Origin: Patiria miniata
Lineage: Eukaryota > Echinodermata > Asteroidea > Valvatida > Asterinidae
DNA length: 64,000 bases
NCBI RefSeq assembly: GCF_015706575.1
Contig: NW_024037074.1
Coordinates: 15,861,334-15,925,333 of the forward strand
Reading direction: 5' to 3'
Position numbers and translations under genes: made by a program. The notes under the pieces were generated by a model. That model did no database searches. It saw only the letters and a program-made list of their open reading frames with translations, and was not told where the DNA came from. This document shows, in pieces, positions 13,176 to 24,494 of the stretch. The number at the start of each line of letters is the position of its first letter. Positions within the stretch are counted from its first letter, which is position 1.

Positions 13176-14831
13176 CTTGCTTCACGAACTACGCGCAGAA
13201 ATCTATACCATTGAGAGACGAGCTCCAAGTGCTTCACCGCCGGTAATCTGAACAGTTATTGCGGGCATTGGGAAGCCGTTGATTTGCCGTTTGAAATGTT
13301 TTCATTGTGAGTGTTTAAGCCGCCCTATATGAGTTTGTTACACGTGGCCTTATGGTCACAGATGTGCTGGGTCTGTATAGCTCTCTGATCAATAATTTAT
13401 TCACAAGGACATGTATAAACTGCATTATCATAACCAAAAGTACTTCAGCAGTTGTGATGACTGCCTGTAATTGTCAGACACGGTGATCAAAGCCATGATC
13501 TTTCCAGTTTTCAAACTTAACACAAATATTTATTTCTAAACATGATTTATTTTTACACATTTACTTCGGGCCTATATCATTACTGCAAACACTTGTGAAA
13601 ACGATTTACTTCAAAATTTAATTGGCTTTACAATAAAAACATTCATTCATTCAAAAGCTTATTTTGTTGACAATGAAATAAATTAAGAATATTTTACGTG
13701 ATAAACAATTATTGTGATATATTTATAGTCAAACGTCACTGCTGAATGTTGTTTATTTCGAGAACAATTTAATAAAGTGTTCTTATACTTGAAAATCAAA
13801 TTTGATCTCACGTCGGTTTAACGTTGGTCTTGATTTACCTAAGATGATGCTGCTTCAGCGCACTGGTATACGCACGACGCATTTTATTTTGAATGTGCAA
13901 AAGAGACTTAATGTCGTTTGATCATTGCAATTTTCAAACTTGATACAAAGATTTCTTCTTAAACGTAATTGTATAATAATCATCTTCATTCTTTCAAATC
14001 ATATTCTATTTACACCTTAAAATATTTACTAAATATTCAATTATTGTCAGATATTTAAAGTCATATAGCACTGCTGATCTTTCTCCATTGATGTGCAGTT
14101 TTACAAAGCGTCACCTTTACTTATTAACTATAGTTGAAAAACATTTAATTTGGTCTAACTACGGTCTATTTATTTATTTATTTATTACATTTATTTACCC
14201 AGGGTATGCCCAAACAGTTTAAAACTGGTTTCCATTGGGGTCCTGCATACACCTCTAATGACTACAAATATGAACAAATACAATACATTTACAAATACGA
14301 TACACCACGATGAATTAAAATAAAAGCATAAGGGATTACTGCATGATTGTAAAACAACTATTATAAATATTGTACAACATTACAAAGAAACATGTACCGT
14401 TTGAAACGGCATCGCTAAGGTGATTTAAGTTTACACGAAGAATTTGGACATTTCTTGTGACATCGGTAATATATTTCTCCTTGTGACATCGGTACAGTAT
14501 ATTTCTATACAATTCGCTGATTACGGGAGGGGCGAAAAACCCGTGAAAAAAAAACTTTGGGGAGAAAAAAACGGGAAACTTCCCATCCGGCTCCTTATTA
14601 TGGCAACCACGGTTTCTCCGTAAGTCAGCACAGATTTATATCATAAGTCTCATCAGTTAGAGCGTGTTCTGTTGAATTAAGTGTGCCATCAGCAAGGGTG
14701 TATCGTCCAATGGTCAACCCATGACTGTGTTCAGTTGACCGTTCAAAAAGTGGTGATACTGGTGATTAGTGGTGACTTTGTTCTTTAACTTGAATCCTGC
14801 GGTGAAGTAAATAATATTGCAGGAGTTTTCT
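13176..14831. other. Upstream of exon 1a; start of duplicated copy 1
   Basis: Contains the putative promoter of thioredoxin exon 1a (minus strand, right of 13175) and, from about 13461, the left end of duplicated copy 1. An (ATTT)n microsatellite lies near 14163-14190. It is followed by a stretch starting TTTATTTACCCAGGGTATG that recurs in copy 2 near 22905. No coding exon is seen. Confidence 0.5.
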
Positions 14832-15818
14832 TTAGAATCGCCGGCGAAAGCAAGAAGCAACCAATTCCTGCAGGGCTTGCCGAAGCTCCCTGTTCCTCAT
14901 GTAGTAAACGACCACATTCAGCCAACTGTTGGTAGCAAAGATAAAGTTTGTAATCAACTTAAAAAGTGGGGGCGGCTGTACTCCAGGGGTTAAGGAAATG
15001 ACACTGAAGATGATAGACGGGAGCCAGCATATAAAGACCGTCATGGTTATGATGAACACTGTGGTAGCCGACTTTGTACTGACTCTCTGCGGAGCGTTCT
15101 GATCACCCAAATCAACATTGATCTGATTCTGGGCGGCGATGCGACGTGCCTGCTGTCGAGCAACGTTAAGAATGTACATGTAGAGGATGACAATGGTCAC
15201 AAGGGAGATTGCAATTGCAGATACCACAATGGACGTGTAAATGTTGTTGTCTGAGGTGAAAATACATTTACGAGGTGCAGACGGTGATATGACGTGCGGT
15301 AAAAAGATGCCAAATGCAATTATGCCGATTGCCAATGTCATGCTCCACGTGATAGCGACAATTGTCTTCGCTTTCTTCAAAGTCATTAATGTCGGATAGC
15401 GCAGCGAGTAGACGATAGCAACAAAGCGATCCACTGTCATGAGAACAAGTGAAAACATACTCAGTCCACCTAAATATGTTGATGTAACACCCCAGACGGT
15501 GCACAGAAAAGAACCCAACACCCATTTCCTGTTGAAATGTTGTGTTAGCTCCGGGAGCACCCAGAACAGCCCGATGCAGATATCAGACACGGTGAGTGAA
15601 GCCATGAACACCTTGGTCGTTTCTTGGATGCCGCTGGCGCGATGAAGCATTACAACGCATATCGGGTTGAGAGTCAGAATCAAAACGACTGTCAGAGCTG
15701 TTAACACGCCGAAGGAAACCTCCAACGGGTCCAGTTGAGGGTTTGGCTCGCCATTCAACAATTCAGTGAAATTAACAGATTGTGGATTCATGTTGGATGG
15801 TTTGGTCGTATGTAACAA
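14832..15818 (-). CDS. Intronless rhodopsin-class GPCR (copy 1, type-1 receptor A)
   Basis: A single open frame of 328 codons with seven hydrophobic segments. Class A landmarks are present: TM1 LNPICVV, TM2 SLTVSDI with the conserved Asp, an extracellular Cys after TM2 (GSFLCTVWG), DRF in place of DRY at the end of TM3, TM6 CWLP, and TM7 NSWLNVVVYY in place of the usual NPxxY. The tail is short and ends CFRRRF. Four sister genes start at a Met equivalent to residue 10 here (MNPQSVNF, ATG at 15791); the extra upstream ATG is particular to this copy, so 15791 is the more likely start. The NFT sequon near the N terminus suggests glycosylation. The ligand is unknown. Such intronless tandem receptors in echinoderms are often regarded as chemosensory (family knowledge, inference here). 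Confidence 0.88.
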   Translation of the reverse strand: MLHTTKPSNMNPQSVNFTELLNGEPNPQLDPLEVSFGVLTALTVVLILTLNPICVVMLHRASGIQETTKVFMASLTVSDICIGLFWVLPELTQHFNRKWVLGSFLCTVWGVTSTYLGGLSMFSLVLMTVDRFVAIVYSLRYPTLMTLKKAKTIVAITWSMTLAIGIIAFGIFLPHVISPSAPRKCIFTSDNNIYTSIVVSAIAISLVTIVILYMYILNVARQQARRIAAQNQINVDLGDQNAPQRVSTKSATTVFIITMTVFICWLPSIIFSVISLTPGVQPPPLFKLITNFIFATNSWLNVVVYYMRNRELRQALQELVASCFRRRF

Positions 15819-16943
15819 TATATTTTTAGATTTTGGTGTAAATTTCCAGAGTTTACACTTTGTAACATGTAGGCCCTACTCTCAGTTGATCTCATCTCTG
15901 CTCTAGTGGCTTACAGGTTGGGTGACGTGGTTTTCACTGCACGTCGTTTTCACGGCTGCAAGTCGCTAGCGCTTGTTGCAATGCCTTAATTGTTGGTCTT
16001 TAATAACCGTACTCGCTGTCTACTTAATGAAGTGGTTGACATAAAATGTCAGCCCATTTCACTGCCACTATCCCCCTTGATCAATTTCCAGTTCATAAAG
16101 TGGCATATTCGCATAACAACTCAGCTATCACTCCTCCAGGGTTTGCCTTAATTAACTTAGCTAGCCAAATTGTCAGATCATCACCTATCAATCTCAATTT
16201 CAAGTCAGTATCATTATTTGTGGATGACTTTCATTTTGATATATGGTTGGTCCCCTCTGTAATAAGCTATGAAATATTGCTATTGATAATACCAGCTATA
16301 TAAACTTATCCAACCATCGTCGACTAGAGTGCGTTTGATCAGGGTTAGACGATCGAACTTGCGCATTGATATGGAGCTCTCAAGTGTGGTCAAATACTGC
16401 CCTCTACTTATAATGCACAGAGTCCATTAAGTACTGTATTCTCCTGTTAATAAAATAGTGGTTTACGGGGAAATGCAAGGGGAGGAATCACAGACGGAAT
16501 ACTTGGAGAAAGTTACTTTAAATACGACTTGATCTTTTCACTTTTCACACTGGATATACACATTTATTTTAAAACATCACTTTTGTATACTCATCTACTT
16601 TCACATCATCACTTGGAAAATATTGATTAAAAGCTTTATCTCTTAACTTTACACTCAATATCTACATTCATTGAAATCTTATATTGGACAATTAAATGAA
16701 AGAAATTTTACTTTATTTACATTCCGAGTGTTTATGTTGTATGACTCGAGTCCAGGACTCAGCACAAGTCTGTCTCAAATCACAATCTCAGTGACTCGGA
16801 CTCGACTCGAGTCACATCAGCAAAAGACTCGCTCTCAGACTCGGACTCCACCATCATGACTCAGACGACGCAAATGTCTAGTGTCTCACGAGTCACGTAC
16901 TCTGTTTAAAAAAAAATACCTGTTAGAATGTTAAGAGTTTTTA
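15819..16943. other. Spacer between GPCR A and GPCR B
   Basis: No coding exon is seen. It holds the putative promoter of GPCR A, and at 16737-16910 an imperfect GACTCGAGTC/GACTCGGACTC-rich repeat just 3' of GPCR B. The repeat recurs beside GPCR D (about 25470-25640) and GPCR E (about 34155-34320). Confidence 0.5.
16737..16910. repeat. GACTC-rich imperfect repeat, 3' of GPCR B
   Basis: Repeated GACTC/GAGTC words, including the palindrome GACTCGAGTC, are spread over about 170 bp immediately downstream of the GPCR B stop codon. Equivalent blocks occur at about 25465-25640 and 34150-34320, so it was duplicated with the segment. It could lie in the 3' UTR. Confidence 0.6.
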
Positions 16944-17903
16944 TTAGAATCCTCGGTGAAAACAAGAAGCAATCAATTCATGCAGGGTTTGCCGAAGCTC
17001 CCTGTTCCTCAGATAGTAAATGACGACATTCAGCCAACTGTTGGTGGCGAAGATCAAGTCTGTAATATCGCCAAAATTTGGGGGCAGTATTGCTTCAGAG
17101 ATTGAAAAAGTCACAGTATAGATGATAGACATTGTCCAGCATATGAAGACCGTCATGGTTATGATGAACACCGTGGTAGCCGACTTTGTGCTGACTCTCT
17201 GCGGAGCGTTCTGATCACCCAAATCAACACTGATCTGATTCTGGGAGGCGATGCGACGTGCCTGCTGTCGCGCAACGTTAAGAATGTACATGTACAGGAT
17301 GAAAATGGTCACAAGGGAGATTGCAATTGCAGATACCACAATGGACGTGTAAATGTTGTAGTGTGAGGCGACAATGCATTTACGAGGTGCAGACGGTGAT
17401 ATGACGTACGGTAAAAAGATGCCAAATGCAATTATGCTGAAAGTCAATGTCATGCTCCACGTAATAGCGACAATTGTCTTCGCTTTCTTCAAAGTCACCA
17501 ATGTCGGATAGCGTAGCGAGTAGACGATAGCAACAAAGCGATCAACTGTCAGGAGAAGAAGTGAAAACATACTCAGTCCACCTAAAGATGTTGATGCAAC
17601 GCCGATGGCGGTGCACAGAAAAGAACCCAACACCCATTTCCTGTTGAAATATTGTGTTAGGTCCGGGAGCACCCAGAACAGCCCGATGCAGATATCAGAC
17701 ACGGTGAGTGAAGCCATGAACACCTTGGTCGTTTCTTGGATGCCGCTGGCGCGATGAAGCACCACCAGGCATATCGGGTTGAGAGTCAGAATCAACACGA
17801 CTGTCAGAGCTGATAAAACGCAGACGAAAACCTCGTACGCGTCCAGTTGAGGGTTTGGCTCGCCATTCAACAATTCAGTGAAATTAACAGAATCTGGATT
17901 CAT
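16944..17903 (-). CDS. Intronless rhodopsin-class GPCR (copy 1, type-2 receptor B)
   Basis: 319 codons with the same seven-helix layout as its neighbours, starting MNPDSVNFTELLNGEPNPQL. The TM2 Asp (SLTVSDI), the Cys before TM3, DRF and the NSWLN TM7 motif are kept. TM6 reads CWTMSIIY, so the usually conserved CWxP proline is missing; the four sisters have CWLP or CWIP. The second and third extracellular loops differ most from type-1 receptors (ITDLIFATNSW, ISEAILPPNFG). The frame is intact with no sign of decay. Whether loss of the TM6 proline changes signalling is unknown. Confidence 0.87.
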   Translation of the reverse strand: MNPDSVNFTELLNGEPNPQLDAYEVFVCVLSALTVVLILTLNPICLVVLHRASGIQETTKVFMASLTVSDICIGLFWVLPDLTQYFNRKWVLGSFLCTAIGVASTSLGGLSMFSLLLLTVDRFVAIVYSLRYPTLVTLKKAKTIVAITWSMTLTFSIIAFGIFLPYVISPSAPRKCIVASHYNIYTSIVVSAIAISLVTIFILYMYILNVARQQARRIASQNQISVDLGDQNAPQRVSTKSATTVFIITMTVFICWTMSIIYTVTFSISEAILPPNFGDITDLIFATNSWLNVVIYYLRNRELRQTLHELIASCFHRGF

Positions 17904-19000
17904 GTTGGATGGTTTGGTTGTTCAACAATATATTTTGCTGTTTTAGTTAGATGAAATCACATTTAGTGTCGTCAAATTATCTGACTGGCTTACAGGTTGT
18001 GTGGCTGACTTTTCACTGCCAGCAGTTTTGCTAGCTTCAAGCTAATATCTCTTGTTTACCTTTAGTTAAGAGTGGTTGACATCACCACTTGTTTTCTCCC
18101 CCCCCCCCCCCCAAATCGATTCACTGCTCACTTTTTCCGGGATGCTTATTTATTCACAAAACAACAAACAAAAAGTATCTTGTCCCCATGGCAACTCATC
18201 TGACACTCTTCCAGCGTTTGCCTTAATTAACTTGACTGGCCATTTATACGTTTCCGTTAATCAACATTTTTACCTGAGGACAATCTGCAATCACAGAACG
18301 GATATTAAAAAGGTTCCTCTTCATTTGACATGCAACGTCTTTTGTTTTTATTGCTAAATTACAGTCAACTACAACACTGACCGAATCAACCTCAAAGGCT
18401 CCAGTTTTGTATATTGTGTTTCAATATGAATATATCGTTTTGAGGTTTCTCCTGTTGCTACAACAAACGAAATGCATTTTTTGAATTTTTTTTTTTTGGG
18501 GGGGGGCGTTGGCTTGCACAAATTCGGCATGTACTTGCAACCCAACAAAACTGTATTTGTTGTAGCAACGAGCGATCATTCTATTATGGTCTATCTGAGT
18601 TCACCTGTCCAAGTGAGTCCTATTTCTTAGATATTTCAGATCTAAACTTACATATAAATAAAATTATTCGGATCATTGTGATAATAGCCTTGGTGGCGCC
18701 CTAAATTTCTACCGTACGAATGCGTGCAGAAATCCAGTTCTAGTTTATATTTTTGTCATTTTCAATATTTTTGCTCGACTCAAGGGCATGCCTTTTACTC
18801 TCACAGTCACCGACCGACCGACCGATCGATCGACTGACTGAGTCATTAGACAAGGATCTTTGGGTCACCTCTAGTATATGTTGGTGTACAAAGACATGGT
18901 GTTTTATATCAATAATTATGCGGTTTAAAGGATGGAGGACCAATCACTGATATATATGTTTGTCTGAAGAAGAGGGCAGAGGAAATGTTGACAAACTTAC
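17904..19000. other. Spacer between GPCR B and thioredoxin exon 1b
   Basis: Contains a poly-C tract (about 18099-18112), a poly-T/poly-G junction (about 18487-18507) and the intact pre-insertion site GTCATTAG (18842-18849). I looked on the minus strand for a thioredoxin exon 2 (CxxC motif) following exon 1b and found none. Confidence 0.55.
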
Positions 19001-19673
19001 AGAAACTGACCATCCTAGTTACTCCATCCAGGTACACTCTCTTCTCAAAGTTGGCCGCAGTCAGCGTCTCAACGAGCACGCCGCCAGCGCCTAGCGGATC
19101 CAACTGCATGGGTTCCCACTCCGACGGGTCGAATTGCATCTCCTGGCCATACTCCGTCCTGCTGGCGTTGCGCAGCTCGTTGGCTTCGCTGCCGTCTTCG
19201 GTGTTATTCACCCACCAGTTGCCTTTGTAATCCTCCGGCGTCATTTCGTCTTCTTCGACGATACTATCCCCTCCTTTCTCGTGGTCTTCATGATCGTCCA
19301 CATCTTCGAAGTCTCCCTCTTCCTCCCACTCCCTTTCATCCAACTCCGCCCCTTCCACCTCCTCCTCACCAGAATCTTCCAGATATTGGTCTGCATCCTC
19401 GTCTCCCAGAATTTCCTGCGAATCTGTGTCCATTTCCCGGTCAACTGACGCTATAAAGTGTCGAGGCAATGACCTGGCATGTTTTTCCACAGTTTGTCGA
19501 TATGGGTCCGGGTCAGCATCACCTTCGACATCCCTTGAATCGACATTGCCTCTCCAGGTGTTATTTCCATGATTTCCCACCTTACCTGTAGAATCAGTTC
19601 CAAGCTCCGATGATAATGAAGCCAAATGGAAGACTAACAAGAGTACGAAATAGTACCTTGCCCCAGTCGCCAT
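19001..19673 (-). CDS. Alternative first exon 1b of the thioredoxin-like gene
   Basis: Open from ATG 19673 to a strong donor (T|GTAAGT, intron from 19000). It encodes 224 residues plus one base: a signal peptide (YYFVLLLVFHLASLSSELG), a long Asp/Glu-rich ectodomain with several NxS/T sequons, then VLVETLTAANFEKRVYLDGV and TRMVSF, the first strand-helix-strand of a thioredoxin fold. It stops just before where the CXXC should be. No exon carrying that motif follows until constant exon 2 at 10833, which has the same phase (1). Joining them gives codon T|TC = Phe and the sequence MVSFFSEGCDEC, a good match to the FxAPWCxxC pattern of the family. It lies head-to-head with the methyltransferase first exon at 21341. 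I infer an alternative first exon; an orphan fragment is the other possibility. Confidence 0.75.
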
Positions 19674-21340
19674 ATTGAATGATTACAACACAAAAATGAT
19701 TAACCCAGAACCTAAAACACATAGAGTACATTGGACGTTTTATCAGATCCATTGTTTAGGTACAATAGGCCCAATGAACAACTGCAACACGTGTATGTAG
19801 TTGTTTGCGATCGATAATCTCCACAATTGTCGCGAGCAATTGCAAAATGATAACGCTCAAAGGTGGTGGGATTCGGATTGGACTTTCTCTAATATTGTCC
19901 AATTTGTATGTACATTATTTTTAATGACTAGAAGATCAGTAAAGCAATGTTTGTAGACCTATATGTATATATTTTGACGCATAAAAGGGTATACAGATGA
20001 AGTCTATTTGAATTGGCTGGGTCTGGGCTGGGTCTGGTGGCCGTAGTAACGCGTTTCGGGACTTTGGGTGATAACTATAGATTTAACAGCAATTCTGCGG
20101 TATTTTTGGGTTTATGCTGGCTTTTTATAGCCAAACTTAGAGAAATATGAATTTCACGAAAAGATGTTCATTGTACCAGCGTAGAGTAGTATGATCAGCA
20201 ATTTCTTGCTTTCCATAGGATGACAATAAAACATTTCTCTGATCAAAAACAATGAACGACTGTTTAATGAAGAGCCATCTAAATTTTCAAGAGGGCCACA
20301 TTTTGAGGACGTGCAAAATCCACATCGGCAAACGTAAAAAAACGTCCAGCAGAAATTATTTGCTTCCTGTAGTCACAAGTGCATCATCTCGATCGAATAT
20401 TGTTCCGATTTAGAGATGTGCATCCGCAATCAATTAAAACGACTAAAAACAAATGGGTGACTGGCGCCCTCTAGTGGCAAGTGGCTTGGAGGCAGGAGGA
20501 TGGCGCGGGTGGAGGGATGCCTAGTTTTGGTTCGCTGGTACCTGTATATCCAATTTAAACCAGGATTATTGTAAAACGATGTTTCACGTTAACTTAAGAT
20601 TAAACTTTTACGAATTTGTAATCCTTTAACCAATCAAACAATTTCCATTTGTCCTTGAAAAAAAAAGTTTAGGCTATACCTTAAAAAACCGAGACTAGTT
20701 TTTGGGGGCTACTTTTGGTTCGCTAGTACCTTTAATTAATGGATATCCAATAACCAGACTTCTTGAAAAACAATGTTTCACATTAACTTAAGATGGTTTA
20801 AACATTTAACATGAATTTGTAATCTTTAACCAATCAAATCATCTCCATTTGTCGTTAAAAAAAATGTTAGGCCCATCAGCTTTTAAATCCAGGGCATACA
20901 AATACTTTTAAATGAATTATGGTACTTTTAGACGGCGCCCTCTTCATTTAGTCTAATAGGCCTACCTCATTATTTGATGACAACATCATAGCCATTATTC
21001 CAGATTAGCAGCTTACATGTCGCAACAACAATTGTGTGTGGTTCATAAGTGTACACAGTCAGTGGTAATTTATTGTGAGTTTTCAATTACTGTTCAGTCA
21101 ACGAAACAAGGAATCCATATGCCAGTGTACCAGGTTACATTGCAACGCTCTACTGGGTGCAGTTGAAAGGGACAGGAATAACAATTGATTCGCATGTATA
21201 ACACAAAATGATCATTGGCCTAGACGTACGAATATTGTACTCATATGTACTCATATGCGTAGCCTAGACTCGCTACCACAAAATAATTCACTTCTCTTCT
21301 TAAGAGTACTTGTTCTTAAGACGAGGAAAACGCGATCAAC
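19674..21340. promoter_or_regulatory. Head-to-head intergenic region (putative bidirectional promoter), copy 1
   Basis: A 1.67 kb region separates the divergent ATGs of thioredoxin exon 1b (-) and methyltransferase exon 1 (+). Its equivalents are 38077-39789 in copy 3 and, truncated at 29955, in copy 2. Two TCTTAAGA palindromes lie 20-45 bp before the methyltransferase ATG (21298-21305 and 21314-21321). Promoter function is inferred only from the arrangement. Confidence 0.4.
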
Positions 21341-21548
21341 ATGGTTGCGGTTACCAAGACAAAGTTGAAGTTCGTGGTATCGCTGAACGTGAGGCACTCA
21401 AAAGCCGGCATTCGGTCTATCTGTAACCGACTGGCCATGGAGCATTTTGACAAGCTCCATTGCAGACCTCAGGATAACGTGCTGTATGTTGGGTGTGGTG
21501 CTGGAGAGGAAGCCGTCATTCTAGCGACTCGGGTACAGAATGTCGTCG
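21341..21548 (+). CDS. Alternative/orphan first exon of the methyltransferase (copy 1)
   Basis: 69 codons plus one base, ending at donor G|GTGAGC. It encodes MVAVTKTKLKFVVSLNVRHS and then NVLYVGCGAGEEAVILA, the glycine-rich SAM-binding motif I of class I methyltransferases. It is almost identical to the exon at 39790-39997 (a Val/Asp difference at residue 2). No exon 2 follows within copy 1. The only phase-compatible continuation is at 41771, about 20 kb downstream. It may be an alternative first exon with its own promoter, or a dead duplicate; the intact frame and donor favour the former or a very recent duplication. Confidence 0.7.
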
Positions 21549-23534
21549 GTGAGCATTATTGATTCTGTCCAATTTTTCAAATGAATTGTACTCACGACTA
21601 TGGAGTCAGTTTGGGGATTGCAATTGATACCAAAACTTAAAGGGTAAGTCCCAGTGGAGCGGGCTAAGCTTACCGTATTCAACCCAACACGATGCCACAT
21701 TCAACTTGCTGCGATCGTTACGAGCCCGGCTCCAATATGAGAACAAACTCCACTTTTAATTTAAAATTGGCGACATTAACAACATGCAGGTATGTAATAG
21801 GGGCAGGGTTTTTTTTAATTTTGAGGGACTAAATTTGGGGATGAAAAATGATGACAACGACAAAACGCAACGCGAGATACAGATCATCATAAAGGCGCGC
21901 TATCGCACGGCACCAACCGTAAAAGAAAGTTCTCTCAGTAGAATTGAAAGAAGTCAACTTTAAGTTGAAAAGGTCATTTTTGAATGGTTAAAAACACCGA
22001 TCGAAACTAAAGAGGGGCCCATAAATACAAGCAGCTTGCTAAGCACAGAATTTGGCTATAAAACGTTATGTGCTTAACAAAAAAGGTGACACCTACTAGC
22101 CACGATCCTTGCGTCTCCTCGATTCTCGGTTGATTATTTTTGTTCCGAATATTTATTGAAGCAATAATTTTCTGCTAACTGTCTGTCGTTGCCAGACACG
22201 GTGATCGAAGCCATGATCTTTGAAATTGTCAAACTTATTACAAATATATATATTTCTAAACAGGATTTGTTTTTACACATCTACTTATCATAACTCCAAA
22301 ACTTGTGAAAACGATTTACTTCAAAATTGAATTGACTTGACAATAAAAACATACATTCACTCAAAATCTTATTTTGTTGACAATGAAATTAATTAAGAAT
22401 ATTTTACGTGATATACAATTATTGTGAAACATTTATCGTCAAACGTCACTGCTGAATGTTGTCTATTTCGTGAACAATTTAATAAATTGTTCTTTTACTT
22501 GAAAATCAAATTTGATCTCACGTCGGTTTAACGTTGGTCTTGATTTACCTAAGATGATGCTGCTTCAGCGCACTGGTATACGCACGACGTATTTTATTTT
22601 GAATGTGCAAAAGAGACTTGATGTCGTTTGATCATTGCAATTTTCAAACTTGAAACAAAGATTTCTTCTTAAACGTAATTGTATAATAATCATCTTCATT
22701 CTTTCAAATCATATTCTATTTACACCTTAAAATATTTACTAAATATTCAATTATTGTCAGATATTTAAAGTCATATAGCACTGCTGATCTTTCTCCATTG
22801 ATGTGCAGTTTTACAAAGCGTCACTTCTACTGATTAACTAGTTGAAAAACATTTAATTTGGTCTAACTTCGGTCTATTTATTTATTTATTTATTTATTTA
22901 TTACATTTATTTACCCAGGGTATGCCCAAACAGTTTGAAACTGGTTTCCATTGGGCCCTGCATACACTTCTAATGACTACACATAATGAACAAATACAAT
23001 ACATTTACACCACGATGAATTAAAATAAAGGCATAGGGGATTACTGCATGATTGTAAAACAACTATTATTAATATTGTACAACATTACAAAGAAACATGT
23101 ACAGTTTGAAACGACATCGCTAAGGTGATTTAAGTTTACACGAAGAATTTTGACATTTCTTGTGACATCGGTAATATATTTCTCCTTGTGATATCAGTAC
23201 AATATATTTCTATACAATTCGCTGATTACGGGAGGGGCGAAAAACCCGTGAAAAAACTTTGGGGAGAAAAAAAAGGGAAACTTCCCATCCGGCTCCTTAT
23301 TATGGCAACCACGGTTTGTTTACTCCGTAAGTCAGCACAGATTTATATCATAAGTCTCATCAGTCAGAATGTGTTCTGTTGAAGTGTGCCATCAGCAAGG
23401 GTGTATCGTCCATTGGTCAATCCATGACTGTGTTCAGTTGACCGTTCAAAAAGTGGTGATACTGGTGATTAGTGGTGATTTTGTTCTTTAACTTGCATCC
23501 TGCGGTGAAGTAAATAATGATACAGGAGTTTTCA
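21549..23534. other. End of copy 1 and start of copy 2, no coding exon seen
   Basis: The copy 1/copy 2 junction is at about 22178-22181. An expanded (ATTT)n microsatellite lies at about 22869-22905, longer than its copy-1 counterpart. The remainder parallels 13461-14831. Confidence 0.55.
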
Positions 23535-24494
23535 TTAGAATCGCCGGCGAAAGCAAGAGTCAAACAATTCATGCAGGGCTTGCCGAAGCTCCCTGTTCCT
23601 CATATAGTAAACGACCACATTCAGCCAACTGTTGCTATAAAAGATCAAGTTTGAAATCAACTTAAGAAGTGGGGGCGGCTGTACTCCAGGGATTAAGGAA
23701 ATGACACTGAAGATGAAAGACGGGATCCAGCATATGAAGACCGTCATGGTTATGATGAACACCGTGGTAGCCGACTTTGTGCTGACTCTCTGCGGAGCGT
23801 TCTGACCACCCAAATCAACACTGATCTGATTCTGGGCGGCGATGCGACGTGCCTGCTGTCTCGCAACGTTAAGAATGTACATGTACAGGATGAAAATGGT
23901 CACAAGGGAGATTGCAATTGCAGATCCCACAATGGACGTGTAAATGTTGTAGTGTATGGTGAAATTGCATTCACGAGGTGCAGACGGTGATATGACACTC
24001 GGTAAAAAGATGCCAAATGCAATTATGCTGAATGTCAATGTCATGCTCCACGTAATAGCGACAGATGTCTTCGCCTTCTTCAAAGTCATCAATGTCGGAT
24101 AGCGCAGCGAGTGGACGATAGCAACAAAGCGATCCACTGTCATGAGAACAAGTGAAAACATACTTAGTCCACCTAAAGATGATGATGTAACACCCCAGGC
24201 GGTGCACAGAAAAGAACCCAACACCCATTTCCTGTTGAAATGTTGTGTTAGGTCCGGGAGCACCCAGAACAGCCCGGTGCAGATATCAGACACGGTGAGT
24301 GAAGCCATGAACACCTTGGTCGTTTCTTGGATGCCGCTGGCGCGATGAAGCACCACAAGGCATATCGGGTTGAGAGTCAGAATCAACACGACTGTCAGAG
24401 CTGTTAAAACGCAGACGGAAACCTCGTACGCGTCCAGTTGGGGTTTTGGCTCGCCATTCAACAATTCAGTGAAATTAACAGATTGTGGATTCAT
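23535..24494 (-). CDS. Intronless rhodopsin-class GPCR (copy 2, type-1 receptor C)
   Basis: 319 codons, closest to receptor A (shared ISL-PGVQPPPL third extracellular loop and MNPQSVNF start). It has SLTVSDI in TM2, DRF after TM3, CWIP in TM6 and NSWLNVVVYY in TM7. Replacements relative to receptor A cluster in extracellular loop 2 (PRECNFTIHYN against PRKCIFTSDNN) and around TM7 (FYSNSW against FATNSW). The loop-2 Cys that pairs with the TM3 Cys is kept. The frame is intact and a functional gene is likely. Confidence 0.87.
   Translation of the reverse strand: MNPQSVNFTELLNGEPKPQLDAYEVSVCVLTALTVVLILTLNPICLVVLHRASGIQETTKVFMASLTVSDICTGLFWVLPDLTQHFNRKWVLGSFLCTAWGVTSSSLGGLSMFSLVLMTVDRFVAIVHSLRYPTLMTLKKAKTSVAITWSMTLTFSIIAFGIFLPSVISPSAPRECNFTIHYNIYTSIVGSAIAISLVTIFILYMYILNVARQQARRIAAQNQISVDLGGQNAPQRVSTKSATTVFIITMTVFICWIPSFIFSVISLIPGVQPPPLLKLISNLIFYSNSWLNVVVYYMRNRELRQALHELFDSCFRRRF

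Larger units (their letters stand above)
13461..22178. repeat. Duplicated segment, copy 1 (complete, ~8.7 kb)
   Basis: The left edge is recognised by CAGACACGGTGATC (about 13477), which recurs at about 22195 as copy 2 begins. The right edge is the tract CCGAATATTTATTGAAGCAA (22145), shared with copy 3 at about 40587. Contents in order: two intronless GPCR genes (-), a thioredoxin first exon (-), and a methyltransferase first exon (+). It is the only copy with every element. It lacks the hAT-like insertion found in copies 2 and 3, keeping the empty site GTCATTAG at 18842-18849. Confidence 0.85.

Noticed and set aside
15268..15525. Frames inside the GPCR genes on other frames or strands, recurring at the same place in each copy
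   Set aside because: They are shadows of the receptor reading frame and recur only because the receptors are duplicated.
16737..16910. GACTCGAGTC block as a cluster of regulatory binding sites
   Set aside because: It is degenerate, lies 3' of the receptor stop codons and looks like a simple-sequence repeat; no evidence of a regulatory role.
19241..19448. Antisense and plus-strand frames across the acidic first exons (for example about 104 codons on the plus strand)
   Set aside because: They are mirror frames of a Glu/Asp-rich coding region that lacks stops on the other strand because of biased codons; they recur identically in each copy and carry no signals of their own.
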